In this document: positions 33,804 through 43,318 of the stretch, piece after piece
Position numbering within the stretch: position 1 is the stretch's first letter
How the letters are laid out: every line of letters starts with the position of its first letter
DNA from: Neisseria mucosa
Lineage (GTDB): Bacteria > Pseudomonadota > Gammaproteobacteria > Burkholderiales > Neisseriaceae
Assembly (NCBI RefSeq): GCF_003044445.1
Contig: NZ_POWX01000003.1
Coordinates: forward strand, 124,001 to 188,000
Length of the DNA stretch: 64,000 nucleotides
Direction: 5' to 3'
Translations under genes and position numbers: made by a program
The notes under the pieces: model-generated
Databases searched by the model: none
What the model was told of the DNA's origin: nothing
Seen by the model: only the letters and a program-made list of their open reading frames with translations

Positions 33804-34094
33804 GGTGTCTGATGTACCGGATATTGGGGTCGTCTGAAAACTTGTTTTTGTGTTGCAGAGGGTTTTTCTTATTGGATTAATGTGCGGGCATTGCGTTCCC
33901 TTTTCGGGGAAGATTATGGGTTGTTTTTGAATGGGTAAACGCGTTTTAATGATAATTCTATTGTACCGTTTTCGACCGTCGTGATTTAAAGTTAATCGCT
34001 GGATTTTGATATGATCAAACCATTGCTTCAGGCAAAATCAAGCCGGGTTCCGGATAATCCGTCCCCCGGCTTGGTTTACTGTAAACCCTTTGCC
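33804..34094. other. pflB-pflA intergenic region with CREE fragment
   Basis: About 290 bases. A mucosa-type DUS is at 33829-33840. GTCGTGATTTAAAGTTAATC at 33978-33997 closely matches the inner-to-terminal end of a CREE (GTCCTGATTTAAAGTTAATC), a likely leftover of a decayed copy. No separate gene; a short hairpin-like CCGGGTTCCGGATAATCCGTCCCCCGG region follows pflB and may terminate it. Confidence 0.45.
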
Positions 34095-36380
34095 TTACAT
34101 GGTTTGTGTAAAGGTACGGGTAATCACGTCAAGCTGCTGTTCTCGGGTCAGCGAGTTGAAGCGTACGGCGTAACCGGACACGCGGATGGTCAGTTGCGGA
34201 TATTTGTCCGGATTGTTCATCGCGTCTTCCAGCGTTTCGCGGGTCAATACGTTGACGTTCAGGTGTTGACCGCCTTCCACTTCTCCTTCTTCGTGGTGGA
34301 AGTAACCATCCATCAGGCCTGCGAGGTTGCGTTCGCGGGAATTTTCGTCTTTACCTAATGCACCCGGCACGATGGAGAAGGTGTAGGAAATACCGTCTTT
34401 GGCAAATTCAAACGGCAGTTTGGCTACGGAGGTCAGCGAAGCGACGGCGCCGTTGACATCGCGGCCGTGCATCGGGTTGGCGCCCGGACCGAACGGTGCG
34501 CCTGCGCGGCGACCGTCCGGCGTATTGCCGGTTTTTTTGCCGTACACGACGTTGGAGGTAATGGTCAACACGGACTGGGTCGGCGTTGCGTTGCGGTAAG
34601 TTTTGTGGGTCGCCACTTTTTTCATGAAGCGTTCCACCAAGTCGCAGGCAATGTCGTCCACGCGGTCGTCGTTGTTACCGAACTGCGGATATTCGCCTTC
34701 GATTTCAAAGTCGACGGCAATACCGTTTTCGTCGCGAATCGGTTTGACTTTGGCGTATTTGATGGCGGACAGCGAGTCAGCGGCCACAGACAAACCGGCG
34801 ATACCGCAGGCCATAGTACGTTTCACATCGCGGTCGTGCAGCGCCATCAGCGCGGCTTCGTAGCTGTATTTGTCATGCATGTAATGGATGATGTTCAGCG
34901 CGGTAACGTATTGGGTTGCCAGCCAATCCATGAATTTGTCCATGCGCGCAAAGACCGTGTCGTAGTCCAAGACTTCGTCCATAATCGGTTCGGTTTTCGG
35001 ACCGACTTGGTCTTTGGATTTTTCGTCCACGCCGCCGTTGATTGCGTACAGCAGAGTTTTCGCCAAGTTGGCGCGTGCGCCGAAGAACTGCATTTGTTTG
35101 CCGACCACCATCGGGCTGACACAGCAGGCAATGGCGTAGTCGTCGCTGTTGAAGTCCGGACGCATCAAATCGTCGTTTTCGTATTGGATGGACGAAGTAT
35201 CGATGGACACTTTGGCGCAAAACTCTTTAAAGCCTTGCGGCAGCTGTTCGGACCACAATACGGTGATGTTTGGTTCGGGAGACGGACCCATATTGTACAG
35301 GGTGTGAAGCACGCGGAAGTTGGTGCGGGTTACCAGCGTGCGGCCGTCCAAACCCATACCGCCGATGGATTCGGTTGCCCAAATCGGGTCGCCGGAGAAG
35401 AGTTGGTCGTATTCGGGCGTGCGCAGGAAACGAACCATACGCAGTTTCATCACCAAATGGTCGATAAATTCTTGCGCTTGGGTTTCGGTAATTACGCCGT
35501 TTTTCAGGTCGCGCTCGATGTAGATGTCCAAGAATGAAGACACGCGACCGAACGACATGGCGGCGCCGTTTTGCGATTTAACGGCGGCAAGGTAGCCGAA
35601 GTAAGTCCATTGGATGGCTTCTTGTGCATTTTTCGCAGGGTCGGAAATGTCGTAGCCGTAAGAGGCTGCCATTTCTTTCATTTGACCCAAGGCTTTGTAT
35701 TGTTCGTTGATTTCTTCGCGGCGGCGGATAACTTCTTCCAAATCCACGCCGTTTTCCAAATCGGCTTGCAGCGAATTGAATTGGTTGAATTTGTCGGCCA
35801 TCAGAAAATCGATACCGTACAATGCCACTCGGCGGTAGTCACCGATGATACGGCCACGACCGTAAGCATCCGGCAGGCCGGTAATTACACCGGATTTACG
35901 GCAACGGCGTATGTCGGGCGTATAAACGTCAAACACGCCTTGGTTATGGGTTTTGCGGTATTTGGTGAAGATTTCGCTGACTTCGGGGTTCAACTCAACG
36001 TTGTACACTTTGCACGCGTCTTGTACCATTTTCAAACCGCCAAACGGCATGATTGAGCGTTTCAGAGGCTCATCTGTTTGCAGACCGACGATGGTTTCCA
36101 AATCTTTATCAATATAGCCCGGCGCATGGCTGGTAATGCCGGACACGACTTGCGCGTCGATTTTGTAAGGTTCGTGTGTGCGGTTTTCGACTTTGATGCC
36201 TTCCATCACGTCCGCCCACAGTTTGGTCGTCGCCTCGGTTGCAGGCGCGAGGAAAGACGCATCGCCTTCATAAGGCGTGTAGTTTTTCTGAATAAAATCG
36301 CGCACGTCGACATTGGTTTCCCAATTACCGCCGACAAAACCTTCCCAAGCGACAGGGCGTTGCTGTACATCGGTTGACAT
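34095..36380 (-). CDS. pflB: Pyruvate formate-lyase (formate acetyltransferase)
   Basis: Splits pyruvate plus CoA into acetyl-CoA and formate without oxygen. 761 residues, normal length. The catalytic Cys pair is in AIACCVSPMVVG and the radical Gly in TIRVSGYAVRFNSL near the C-terminus. The N-terminus (AWEGFVGGNWETNVDVRDFIQKNYTPYEGD) also matches the family. AGGAGC precedes the start. An FNR-like site lies 123-136 bases upstream. The PFL route is not something I associate with meningococci and gonococci, so this is a notable metabolic gene for the genus. Confidence 0.97.
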   Translation of the reverse strand: MSTDVQQRPVAWEGFVGGNWETNVDVRDFIQKNYTPYEGDASFLAPATEATTKLWADVMEGIKVENRTHEPYKIDAQVVSGITSHAPGYIDKDLETIVGLQTDEPLKRSIMPFGGLKMVQDACKVYNVELNPEVSEIFTKYRKTHNQGVFDVYTPDIRRCRKSGVITGLPDAYGRGRIIGDYRRVALYGIDFLMADKFNQFNSLQADLENGVDLEEVIRRREEINEQYKALGQMKEMAASYGYDISDPAKNAQEAIQWTYFGYLAAVKSQNGAAMSFGRVSSFLDIYIERDLKNGVITETQAQEFIDHLVMKLRMVRFLRTPEYDQLFSGDPIWATESIGGMGLDGRTLVTRTNFRVLHTLYNMGPSPEPNITVLWSEQLPQGFKEFCAKVSIDTSSIQYENDDLMRPDFNSDDYAIACCVSPMVVGKQMQFFGARANLAKTLLYAINGGVDEKSKDQVGPKTEPIMDEVLDYDTVFARMDKFMDWLATQYVTALNIIHYMHDKYSYEAALMALHDRDVKRTMACGIAGLSVAADSLSAIKYAKVKPIRDENGIAVDFEIEGEYPQFGNNDDRVDDIACDLVERFMKKVATHKTYRNATPTQSVLTITSNVVYGKKTGNTPDGRRAGAPFGPGANPMHGRDVNGAVASLTSVAKLPFEFAKDGISYTFSIVPGALGKDENSRERNLAGLMDGYFHHEEGEVEGGQHLNVNVLTRETLEDAMNNPDKYPQLTIRVSGYAVRFNSLTREQQLDVITRTFTQTM

Positions 36381-36502
36381 ATCAAGCTCCTAATTTGTCA
36401 GATAGAATTTATAGGTAGAAGAAATTTACCTTTGCAGAATAGCACTTTAGCTCTATGAAGTGTAACGATTGGCGGAGATGTGAACGTTTACCCGATATTT
36501 TT

Positions 36503-36516
36503 TTGACTTACATCAA
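36503..36516 (-). promoter_or_regulatory. FNR-type operator upstream of pflB
   Basis: TTGACTTACATCAA matches the FNR consensus TTGATNNNNATCAA at nine of ten fixed positions. It lies 123 bases upstream of the pflB ATG, in a long AT-rich leader, and fits anaerobic induction. A matching -10 could not be assigned. Confidence 0.65.
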
Positions 36517-36592
36517 TGAGAACAGTTATTACTTAAAACTACATTTTATTTTTCAATCCCTTAGCGTGTAAACAAGTGTAGAATATAAAATT

Positions 36593-36622
36593 AAGCCCTG
36601 AAAACTTGTCCGGTTTTCAGGG
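36593..36622. terminator. Hairpin terminator with no adjacent gene on its strand
   Basis: AGCCCTGAAAAC and GTTTTCAGGGCT form a 12-bp perfect stem followed by TTTT on the plus strand. No plus-strand gene ends here, so it may shield pflB from upstream read-through or end a small untranslated RNA. Confidence 0.6.
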
Positions 36623-36675
36623 CTTTTGTATGGGGTTGGGGTTTCATGGGGTTACATATTCTTTAGAAGAAGGTA

Positions 36676-36716
36676 AGTCGTCTGAAAAACTGAAATACTG
36701 TTTTTCAGACGAGCTT
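36676..36716. repeat. Imperfect inverted DUS pair
   Basis: AAGTCGTCTGAAAAAC and GTTTTTCAGACGAGCTT; the arms mismatch at one position. Lies beyond the bfrB terminator. Confidence 0.55.
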
Positions 36717-36720
36717 GATG

Positions 36721-36756
36721 AAAAGAAAAACGGCATATCCGAAAAGATATGCCGTT
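36721..36756 (-). terminator. Rho-independent terminator of bfrAB
   Basis: AAACGGCATATC (36728-36739) and GATATGCCGTTT (36745-36756) form a 12-bp stem with a 5-base loop; on the minus strand it runs into TTTTTCTTTT. It lies 42 bases after the bfrB stop. Confidence 0.85.
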
Positions 36757-36797
36757 TATGGGTGCAGGGACTGCTATATTTGGCAGTGGTTTGTGTT

Positions 36798-37271
36798 TTA
36801 GTCCTCTTGCGCCGCTGTTTGCAGGTAGTTCGGCAAACCGACTTTGCCGATTAGCTCCTGCTGGGTTTCGAGCCAGTCGATGTGTTCTTCGTTGATGTCT
36901 TTTTGTTTTTCCAACAAATCACGGCTGACGTAGTCTTGCTGTTGTTCCGCGATGGCGATGGCAGCGATGAGGGCATCGTGTTTTTCCTGTTCTTTCGTCA
37001 AATCGCAGGACAGGATTTCCTCAGTTGATTCGCCGATCAGCAGCTTGCCCAATTCTTGCAGGTTAGGCAGGCCTTCCAAGAACAAAATACGCTCGATTAA
37101 ATCGTCTGCGGATTTCATTTCGCGGATGGACTGTTTGAAGAAATGTTCGCCCAATTCTTCAAAGCCCCAGTTTTTCAAAATGCGGGCATGCAGGAAGTAT
37201 TGGTTGATGGTAACCAAGAGCAAGCCCAAGTTTTTGTTCAGCTCGCGGATAACTAAGCGATCGCCTTTCAT
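36798..37271 (-). CDS. bfrB: Bacterioferritin subunit B (haem-ligand subunit)
   Basis: 157-residue ferritin-like four-helix subunit. By alignment with E. coli Bfr, Met52 (the haem ligand) is present in REMKSADD, but ferroxidase residues are lost: position 18 is Leu, 54 Ser and 127 Asn. Tyr25, Glu51, Glu94 and His130 remain. So this subunit should bind haem but not oxidise iron well. It lies 22 bases after bfrA in the same operon; the two are known to form a mixed shell in gonococci. Confidence 0.93.
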   Translation of the reverse strand: MKGDRLVIRELNKNLGLLLVTINQYFLHARILKNWGFEELGEHFFKQSIREMKSADDLIERILFLEGLPNLQELGKLLIGESTEEILSCDLTKEQEKHDALIAAIAIAEQQQDYVSRDLLEKQKDINEEHIDWLETQQELIGKVGLPNYLQTAAQED

Positions 37272-37293
37272 TTTCAGCTCCTTATACGCTTAA

Positions 37294-37758
37294 TTACAGT
37301 TGGCTTTGGTAGTAGTTGCCTTCGCCGACGAGCTCGATCAGACGCAGTTGTTGTTCCAGCCAGTGGGCGTGATCTTCTTCAGTGTCTTTCAACTGGGCAA
37401 TCATCAAATCACGGGTAACGTAGTCTTGTGCTTCTTCGCACAGTTTGATGCCTTTTTTCAAAGCATCGCGTACTTCGTATTCGGTGTTCAAATCTGCTTT
37501 CAGGCAGGAAATCACGTCGGTACCGATGTTCAGTTCGGCACGGGTCATTTTAGGCGTACCGCCCAGCATCAGGATACGGCGGATGAAGTCTTCGGCGTGG
37601 GTGGTTTCTTCTTCCATCTCATGATTCAAACGTTCGAACAGTTTGTTGTAGCCCCATTCGGAGTACAGGCGTGAGTGGATGAAGTATTGATCGCGTGCAG
37701 CCAGCTCGCCGGACAACAGTTCGTTCATATAATCGATAACAGCTTGATTGCCTTGCAT
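37294..37758 (-). CDS. bfrA: Bacterioferritin subunit A (ferroxidase subunit)
   Basis: 154-residue bacterioferritin subunit. The dinuclear iron site is intact: Glu18, Tyr25, Glu51, His54, a Glu at 93, Glu127 and His130. The haem Met is replaced by Thr52 (EEETTHAED), the reverse of BfrB. I start at 37758 (MQGNQAV) after AAAGAGAAAG; the longer upstream frame does not fit. First gene of bfrA-bfrB. Confidence 0.94.
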   Translation of the reverse strand: MQGNQAVIDYMNELLSGELAARDQYFIHSRLYSEWGYNKLFERLNHEMEEETTHAEDFIRRILMLGGTPKMTRAELNIGTDVISCLKADLNTEYEVRDALKKGIKLCEEAQDYVTRDLMIAQLKDTEEDHAHWLEQQLRLIELVGEGNYYQSQL

Positions 37759-37828
37759 AATTCTTTCTCTTTCTTTGAAATTGTAAAGTGTCTGTAAAAA
37801 ACATTGCGTGTTGTTTCTTGATGGCTGA

Positions 37829-37857
37829 ATTGTATGCAAAAGCCTGACGCTTGACAA
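37829..37857 (-). promoter_or_regulatory. Probable bfrA promoter
   Basis: On the minus strand TTGTCA (37857-37852) and TACAAT (37834-37829) are separated by 17 bases, about 70 bases before the bfrA start. Just upstream is AAACAATTATCAAAA (plus strand, about 37876), which has the look of a weak Fur-type site. Confidence 0.6.
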
Positions 37858-38073
37858 ATTTTCTATTTAAAATACAAACAATTATCAAAAGAAACAGAAG
37901 CCTTAAAAGGTCATCTGAAAATTCAATATCTTGTTTTATATAGATATTTATTGTCATTGGTATTAAGAATCCATTTCAACATTCAAAAATATTTACACTC
38001 TTTAACCATAAATAAAAGCAAATAAATTACAAAACCCAATCAAATTTTATTATTAATTATTCTCAAATGCTTT
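37858..38073. other. AT-rich non-coding region upstream of bfrA
   Basis: About 215 bases, very rich in A and T, with one DUS-like GGTCATCTGAAAA near 37909. No gene is seen. Confidence 0.4.
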
Positions 38074-38230
38074 TATAGTGGATTAACTTTAAATCAGGAC
38101 AAGGCGACGAAGCCGCAGACAGTACAGATAGTACGGAACCGATTCACTTGGTGCTTCAGCACCTTAGAGAATCGTTCTCTTTGAGCTAAGGCGAGGTAAC
38201 GCCATCCTGGTTTAAAGTTAATCCACTATA
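38074..38230. mobile_element. Full-length CREE (157 bp)
   Basis: TATAGTGGATTAA ... TTAATCCACTATA ends with the complete interior, including the segment GAACCGATTCACTTGG ... TTAGAGAATCGTTCTC that the short copies lack and that holds the IHF-binding region in meningococcal elements. Oriented opposite to the copies at 12819, 23398 and 25198. It ends 162 bases upstream of typA. Confidence 0.92.
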
Positions 38231-38254
38231 TCGTCAAACTGTGCCGCAGTACGC

Positions 38255-38313
38255 ATATAGTGAATGACGGTTGAACCAGGACAAACGCCGTACCGATTCA
38301 AATTTAATCTGCT
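38255..38313. repeat. Possible decayed CREE fragment
   Basis: TATAGTGAATGACGG, CCAGGACAAACGCCGTACC and CAAATTTAATCTGCT follow in the same order as the ends of a CREE with the middle deleted. The resemblance is partial. Confidence 0.4.
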
Positions 38314-38392
38314 CCCCCTCCGTTCGATAAGATGAACCGTGATATAATCGCGAGTTACTTTTTGATAAAAATCATTTGAAATACATATCACC

Positions 38393-40204
<1,812 letters not shown>

Positions 40205-40234
40205 TTCAACCAGACTGTTGATGAAATGAAAAAA

Positions 40235-40249
40235 GGTCGTCTGAAAATT
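40235..40249 (+). terminator. Left arm of the typA DUS terminator (interrupted)
   Basis: GGTCGTCTGAAAATT preceded by an A-run. Its partner arm now lies at 41499-41514 on the other side of a 1.25-kb IS. In the uninterrupted state this would be a perfect palindrome like the one at 60079-60112. Confidence 0.8.
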
Positions 40250-40289
40250 TGAACTGGCCCCCAAATCTTGGACACTCATAAAAGCCTAT

Positions 40290-41170
40290 TCAGGCGCTCT
40301 GTGTAAGCTGGGTTCTGTATGCGACAGGACTCAGCTTTTTCAATTTCAAACTGCAACGCTCGCAGTTGTAGTAATCCATATAGTCATCTATCTGTTTCAT
40401 CAATTCATCCACCGTCAATTCCCCTGCACGATAGAAACACTCCGTCTTCAACACCGCAAAGAAGCTTTCCATCGGCGCATTGTCCCAGCAGTTCGCCTTA
40501 CGCGACATGCTTTGAACCATGGAATGCTGGGCAAGCAATTCCCTATACCCCGCCGTACGGTACAGCACACCTTGGTCGGAATGAAGCATCGTTCCTTTAT
40601 CAGTCAGACGGGGTGCGGCTTTTTCGAGCATTTCCTTCACCATGTCGCTGTTAGCATTGCGGCTCATGGCGTAGGCGACGATCTCGCGGTTGAACAGGTC
40701 CAATATCGGCGAGAGGTACAGTTTGCCGTCGCTTCCTTTGAGTTCGGTCACGTCGGTCAGCCATTTTTCGTTGGGCTTTCGGGCTTTGAACCGGCGTTTG
40801 AGGAGGTGTTCCGATATTTCGCCCATGGCGGGATGGCGGTAGGCTTTTTTCGCCCGTATAAGGGCTTTCAGTTCCAACTGCGTCATCAACCGCGCTGCTT
40901 TTTTGCGGTTCCAACCCAATGCTGCGGCAATGCGCCTTTGCCCGTAGCGTCCTTTATGCCGCCGGTAGGTTTCGATGAGGAGGGCTTTGTCGGCTGCGTC
41001 GGGGTCAGGCCGGTCTTGGTGGTGGTAGTAAAAGCTGCTTTTGGGCAGGTTTGCGATGTGCAGCAGGTATTTGAGCGGGTGTTGCGCCCTCAGTGTTTGG
41101 ACGGTTTGGCTTTGTCCTTTTCGGTCCGCTTTTGGCTGAGGGCTTTTAACTCCTTTAGGTAGGCAACCTT
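40290..41170 (-). CDS. IS3-family transposase OrfB (frameshift-expressed)
   Basis: DDE catalytic part with an integrase core: D in KWLTDVTELKGSDGKLYLSPILDLFNR, D in MLHSDQGVLYRT and E in DNAPMESFFAVLKTE, followed by YNCERCSLKLKKLSPVAYR. The HTH_21 region HKGRYGQRRIAAALGWNRKKAARLM precedes it. Its frame overlaps the end of orfA by about 80 bases with no good start of its own, so a -1 ribosomal frameshift in the overlap is expected; the exact slippery site is unclear. The upstream limit given here is approximate. Confidence 0.88.
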
Positions 41171-41440
41171 TGCGCGCATATAGCACAACTCTTCGATAAG
41201 CTCTGCCTGTGTTTTTTCGTGGTCGGGTTTGTCGGCGATGAAGGGGTTTTTGCGGTGGTCGGCCATGGTTTTGGATTGGGGATGTTCGAGTGCGCCGATG
41301 CCACCTTCTTGATAGGCGCGTATCCATCGTCGCAGGTGGGTTCGGGAGATGCCGTAGTGGTCTGCGGTACGCTGTTGGCTGCGTATATGCAGGTAGTGGA
41401 GTACGGCTTGGTATTTGAAGTGTAATGTATATTTGCTCAT
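41090..41440 (-). CDS. IS3-family transposase OrfA
   Basis: 116-residue DNA-binding subunit. The helix-turn-helix is FKYQAVLHYLHIRSQQRTADHYGISRTHLRRWIRAYQEGGIGAL, followed by a leucine-zipper-like helix LIEELCYMRAKVAYLKELKALSQK. Fusion with OrfB by frameshift gives the active transposase. Confidence 0.9.
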   Translation of the reverse strand: MSKYTLHFKYQAVLHYLHIRSQQRTADHYGISRTHLRRWIRAYQEGGIGALEHPQSKTMADHRKNPFIADKPDHEKTQAELIEELCYMRAKVAYLKELKALSQKRTEKDKAKPSKH

Positions 41441-41638
41441 AAAAAAACTGCACCTTGTGAGTTGGGGGGGATGTGTCCAACTTTTGGGGTGCAGTTCAAA
41501 TTTTCAGACGACCTTTTATTGTTTGCTATTCGTTCTTGTACAAACTTTCCGTTTGTTCTCCCATTTAGGCGAGCCAGAACGGTCAGGTTTGTTTTTCAAT
41601 CAGAAAGCCTATCAATCAGCCCCACTCAACCGCGCCCG

Positions 41639-42175
41639 CTATCTGTTTTCTCCGTATTTTTCATGCAGATTTCGGTTTTCATCTTTCAACCATTCATCCC
41701 AATCAGGACGCAGGTGGCAGAGTTCTTTATTCCAATACAGACAGTCCCAAGCCATGCTGCGCGAGGCTTCGGTATCTCGTTCAAGCATTCGGGCGACAAA
41801 AGGTTCGAGCGTTTGCGCGCTTTTGAACATACCGCCGTATTCGCCGTAAGTGCGGCAGGTTTCAGGATGGAGCGTTTCCATCAGCGTTTCGATTTCGCCT
41901 TGCAACGCAAGCCATGAACCGTTTACCTCGTCTAAAGCAAGCACATCTCGCAGCCAATGTTTGATGTTTTCCAAACCTTGAAAGCGCGGGTCATGCCACA
42001 GTAGGCGCAAGGTTGCGAGTTGACTTTCGGCTTCGGTCCGACCTTGCGGATTATCGTGATCGAAAAGGAAAACGAGTTCGTACAAGGCACGGTTGCGCTG
42101 TTTCTCCGGCAGTGCAAGTAAAATGTCGCAGACTTGTTCGGGAGTTTGCCAAAGTGGGAGTTGAGAGATGTTCAT
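41639..42175 (-). CDS. Hypothetical protein
   Basis: 178-residue soluble, acidic protein that I do not recognise. It is rich in Trp and Leu, with helical stretches such as TPEQVCDILLALPEKQRNRALYELVFLF and SWLALQGEIETLMETLHPE. No signal peptide or membrane helix. It is downstream of lipA on the same strand and past the IS element; a mucosa DUS lies at its 5' side (42186). The start at 42175 has no strong ribosome site, although CTGAAAGCC-type sequence precedes. Confidence 0.6.
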   Translation of the reverse strand: MNISQLPLWQTPEQVCDILLALPEKQRNRALYELVFLFDHDNPQGRTEAESQLATLRLLWHDPRFQGLENIKHWLRDVLALDEVNGSWLALQGEIETLMETLHPETCRTYGEYGGMFKSAQTLEPFVARMLERDTEASRSMAWDCLYWNKELCHLRPDWDEWLKDENRNLHEKYGENR

Positions 42176-42275
42176 AGGCTTTAGGGTCGTCTGAAAACCA
42201 ACGAGAGGGACTAAGGGGCGATTTAGTTGATTTTTGCAATGAGGCTGCTTTTGAATTCAAAGTGTGTAAATTGCG

Positions 42276-42310
42276 AGGTCGTCTGAAAACCGATTTCAGA
42301 CGACCTTTTT
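42276..42310 (-). terminator. DUS-pair terminator of the lip operon
   Basis: AGGTCGTCTGAAA / TTTCAGACGACCTTTTT with a 5-base loop, 22 bases past the lipA stop. Confidence 0.75.
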
Positions 42311-42331
42311 CTTTTTTATTAGTGACGGTTA

Positions 42332-43318
42332 TTAATGATGACTGCAACCACCGCCATGACTTTCGCGCAATGCTTCGGCAGCCTGTTCGTCGGCATGGTA
42401 GCTTGAGCGGACCATGGCGCCGATGGCGGCGTTGGTGAAGCCCAGTTCGTACGCTTCTTTTTCAAAGATTTTGAACTGGTCGGGCGTGACATAGCGCAAG
42501 ACGGGCAGGTGTCCGTCTGAAGGCTGGAGGTACTGGCCGATGGTAATCATCTCGATATTGTGCGCCCGCATATCGCGCATGATTTCACGCACGTCTTCGT
42601 CCGTTTCGCCCAAACCGACCATGATGCCGGATTTGGTCGGGATGTGCGGCATCATTTCTTTGTAGCGGCGCAGCAGGTCGAGGGAATGCTGATAGTTGGC
42701 ACCCGGACGGGCTTTTTTGTACAGGCTCGGATGGGTTTCCAAGTTGTGGTTCATTACGTCGGGCGGGGTTTCGGCAAGGATTTTCAGTGCGATATCCAAG
42801 CGGCCGCGGAAGTCGGGAACGAGAATTTCGATTTTTGTGTTCGGACTGGTTTCGCGGATGGCTTTGATGCAGTCGGCGAAATGTTGAGCACCGCCGTCGC
42901 GCAGGTCGTCGCGGTCAACAGAAGTGATGACGACGTAACGCAGGTTCATGGCTTTAACGGATTCTGCGAGGTTTTTCGGTTCGTCAGGGTCGAGCATATT
43001 CGGACGGCCGTGTCCCACGTCGCAGAACGGGCAGCGGCGGGTACAAATATCGCCCATAATCATGAAGGTTGCCGTGCCTTTGCTGAAACATTCGCCGATG
43101 TTCGGGCAGGAGGCTTCTTCGCAAACGGTGTGCATTTTTTGCTCACGCAAAATGTCTTTGATTTCAAAGAATTTGCGTGACGGGAGTTTGGCACGTATCC
43201 ATTCGGGCTTTTTCAGTTTTTCCTGAAGGGGGACGACTTTGATCGGAATGCGGGCGGTTTTGTCCGCGCCTTTGAGTTTGACGCCGCGTTTGGGATCGTC
43301 AACTTTGATTTCGCTCAT
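42332..43318 (-). CDS. lipA: Lipoyl synthase
   Basis: Radical-SAM enzyme that inserts two sulfurs into protein-bound octanoyl groups. 328 residues. The auxiliary cluster motif CEEASCPNIGEC and the radical-SAM motif CTRRCPFCDV are both present, with YVVITSVDRDDLRDGGA. The C-terminus ends in the conserved-style RSSYHADEQA. The start overlaps the lipB stop by one base. Confidence 0.97.
   Translation of the reverse strand: MSEIKVDDPKRGVKLKGADKTARIPIKVVPLQEKLKKPEWIRAKLPSRKFFEIKDILREQKMHTVCEEASCPNIGECFSKGTATFMIMGDICTRRCPFCDVGHGRPNMLDPDEPKNLAESVKAMNLRYVVITSVDRDDLRDGGAQHFADCIKAIRETSPNTKIEILVPDFRGRLDIALKILAETPPDVMNHNLETHPSLYKKARPGANYQHSLDLLRRYKEMMPHIPTKSGIMVGLGETDEDVREIMRDMRAHNIEMITIGQYLQPSDGHLPVLRYVTPDQFKIFEKEAYELGFTNAAIGAMVRSSYHADEQAAEALRESHGGGCSHH

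Larger units (their letters stand above)
40250..41498 (-). mobile_element. IS3-family insertion sequence in a DUS palindrome
   Basis: 1249 bp. Imperfect terminal repeats: TGAACTGGCCCCCAAATCTT at 40250 and, on the other strand from 41498, TGAACTGCACCCCAAAAGTT. It is flanked by AATT on both sides (40246-40249 and 41499-41502), a 4-bp target duplication. It encodes orfA and orfB on the minus strand. Confidence 0.87.

Noticed and set aside
34467..35537. 356-residue open frame antisense to pflB
   Set aside because: Shadow of the strongly conserved pflB frame, with biased composition and no motif.
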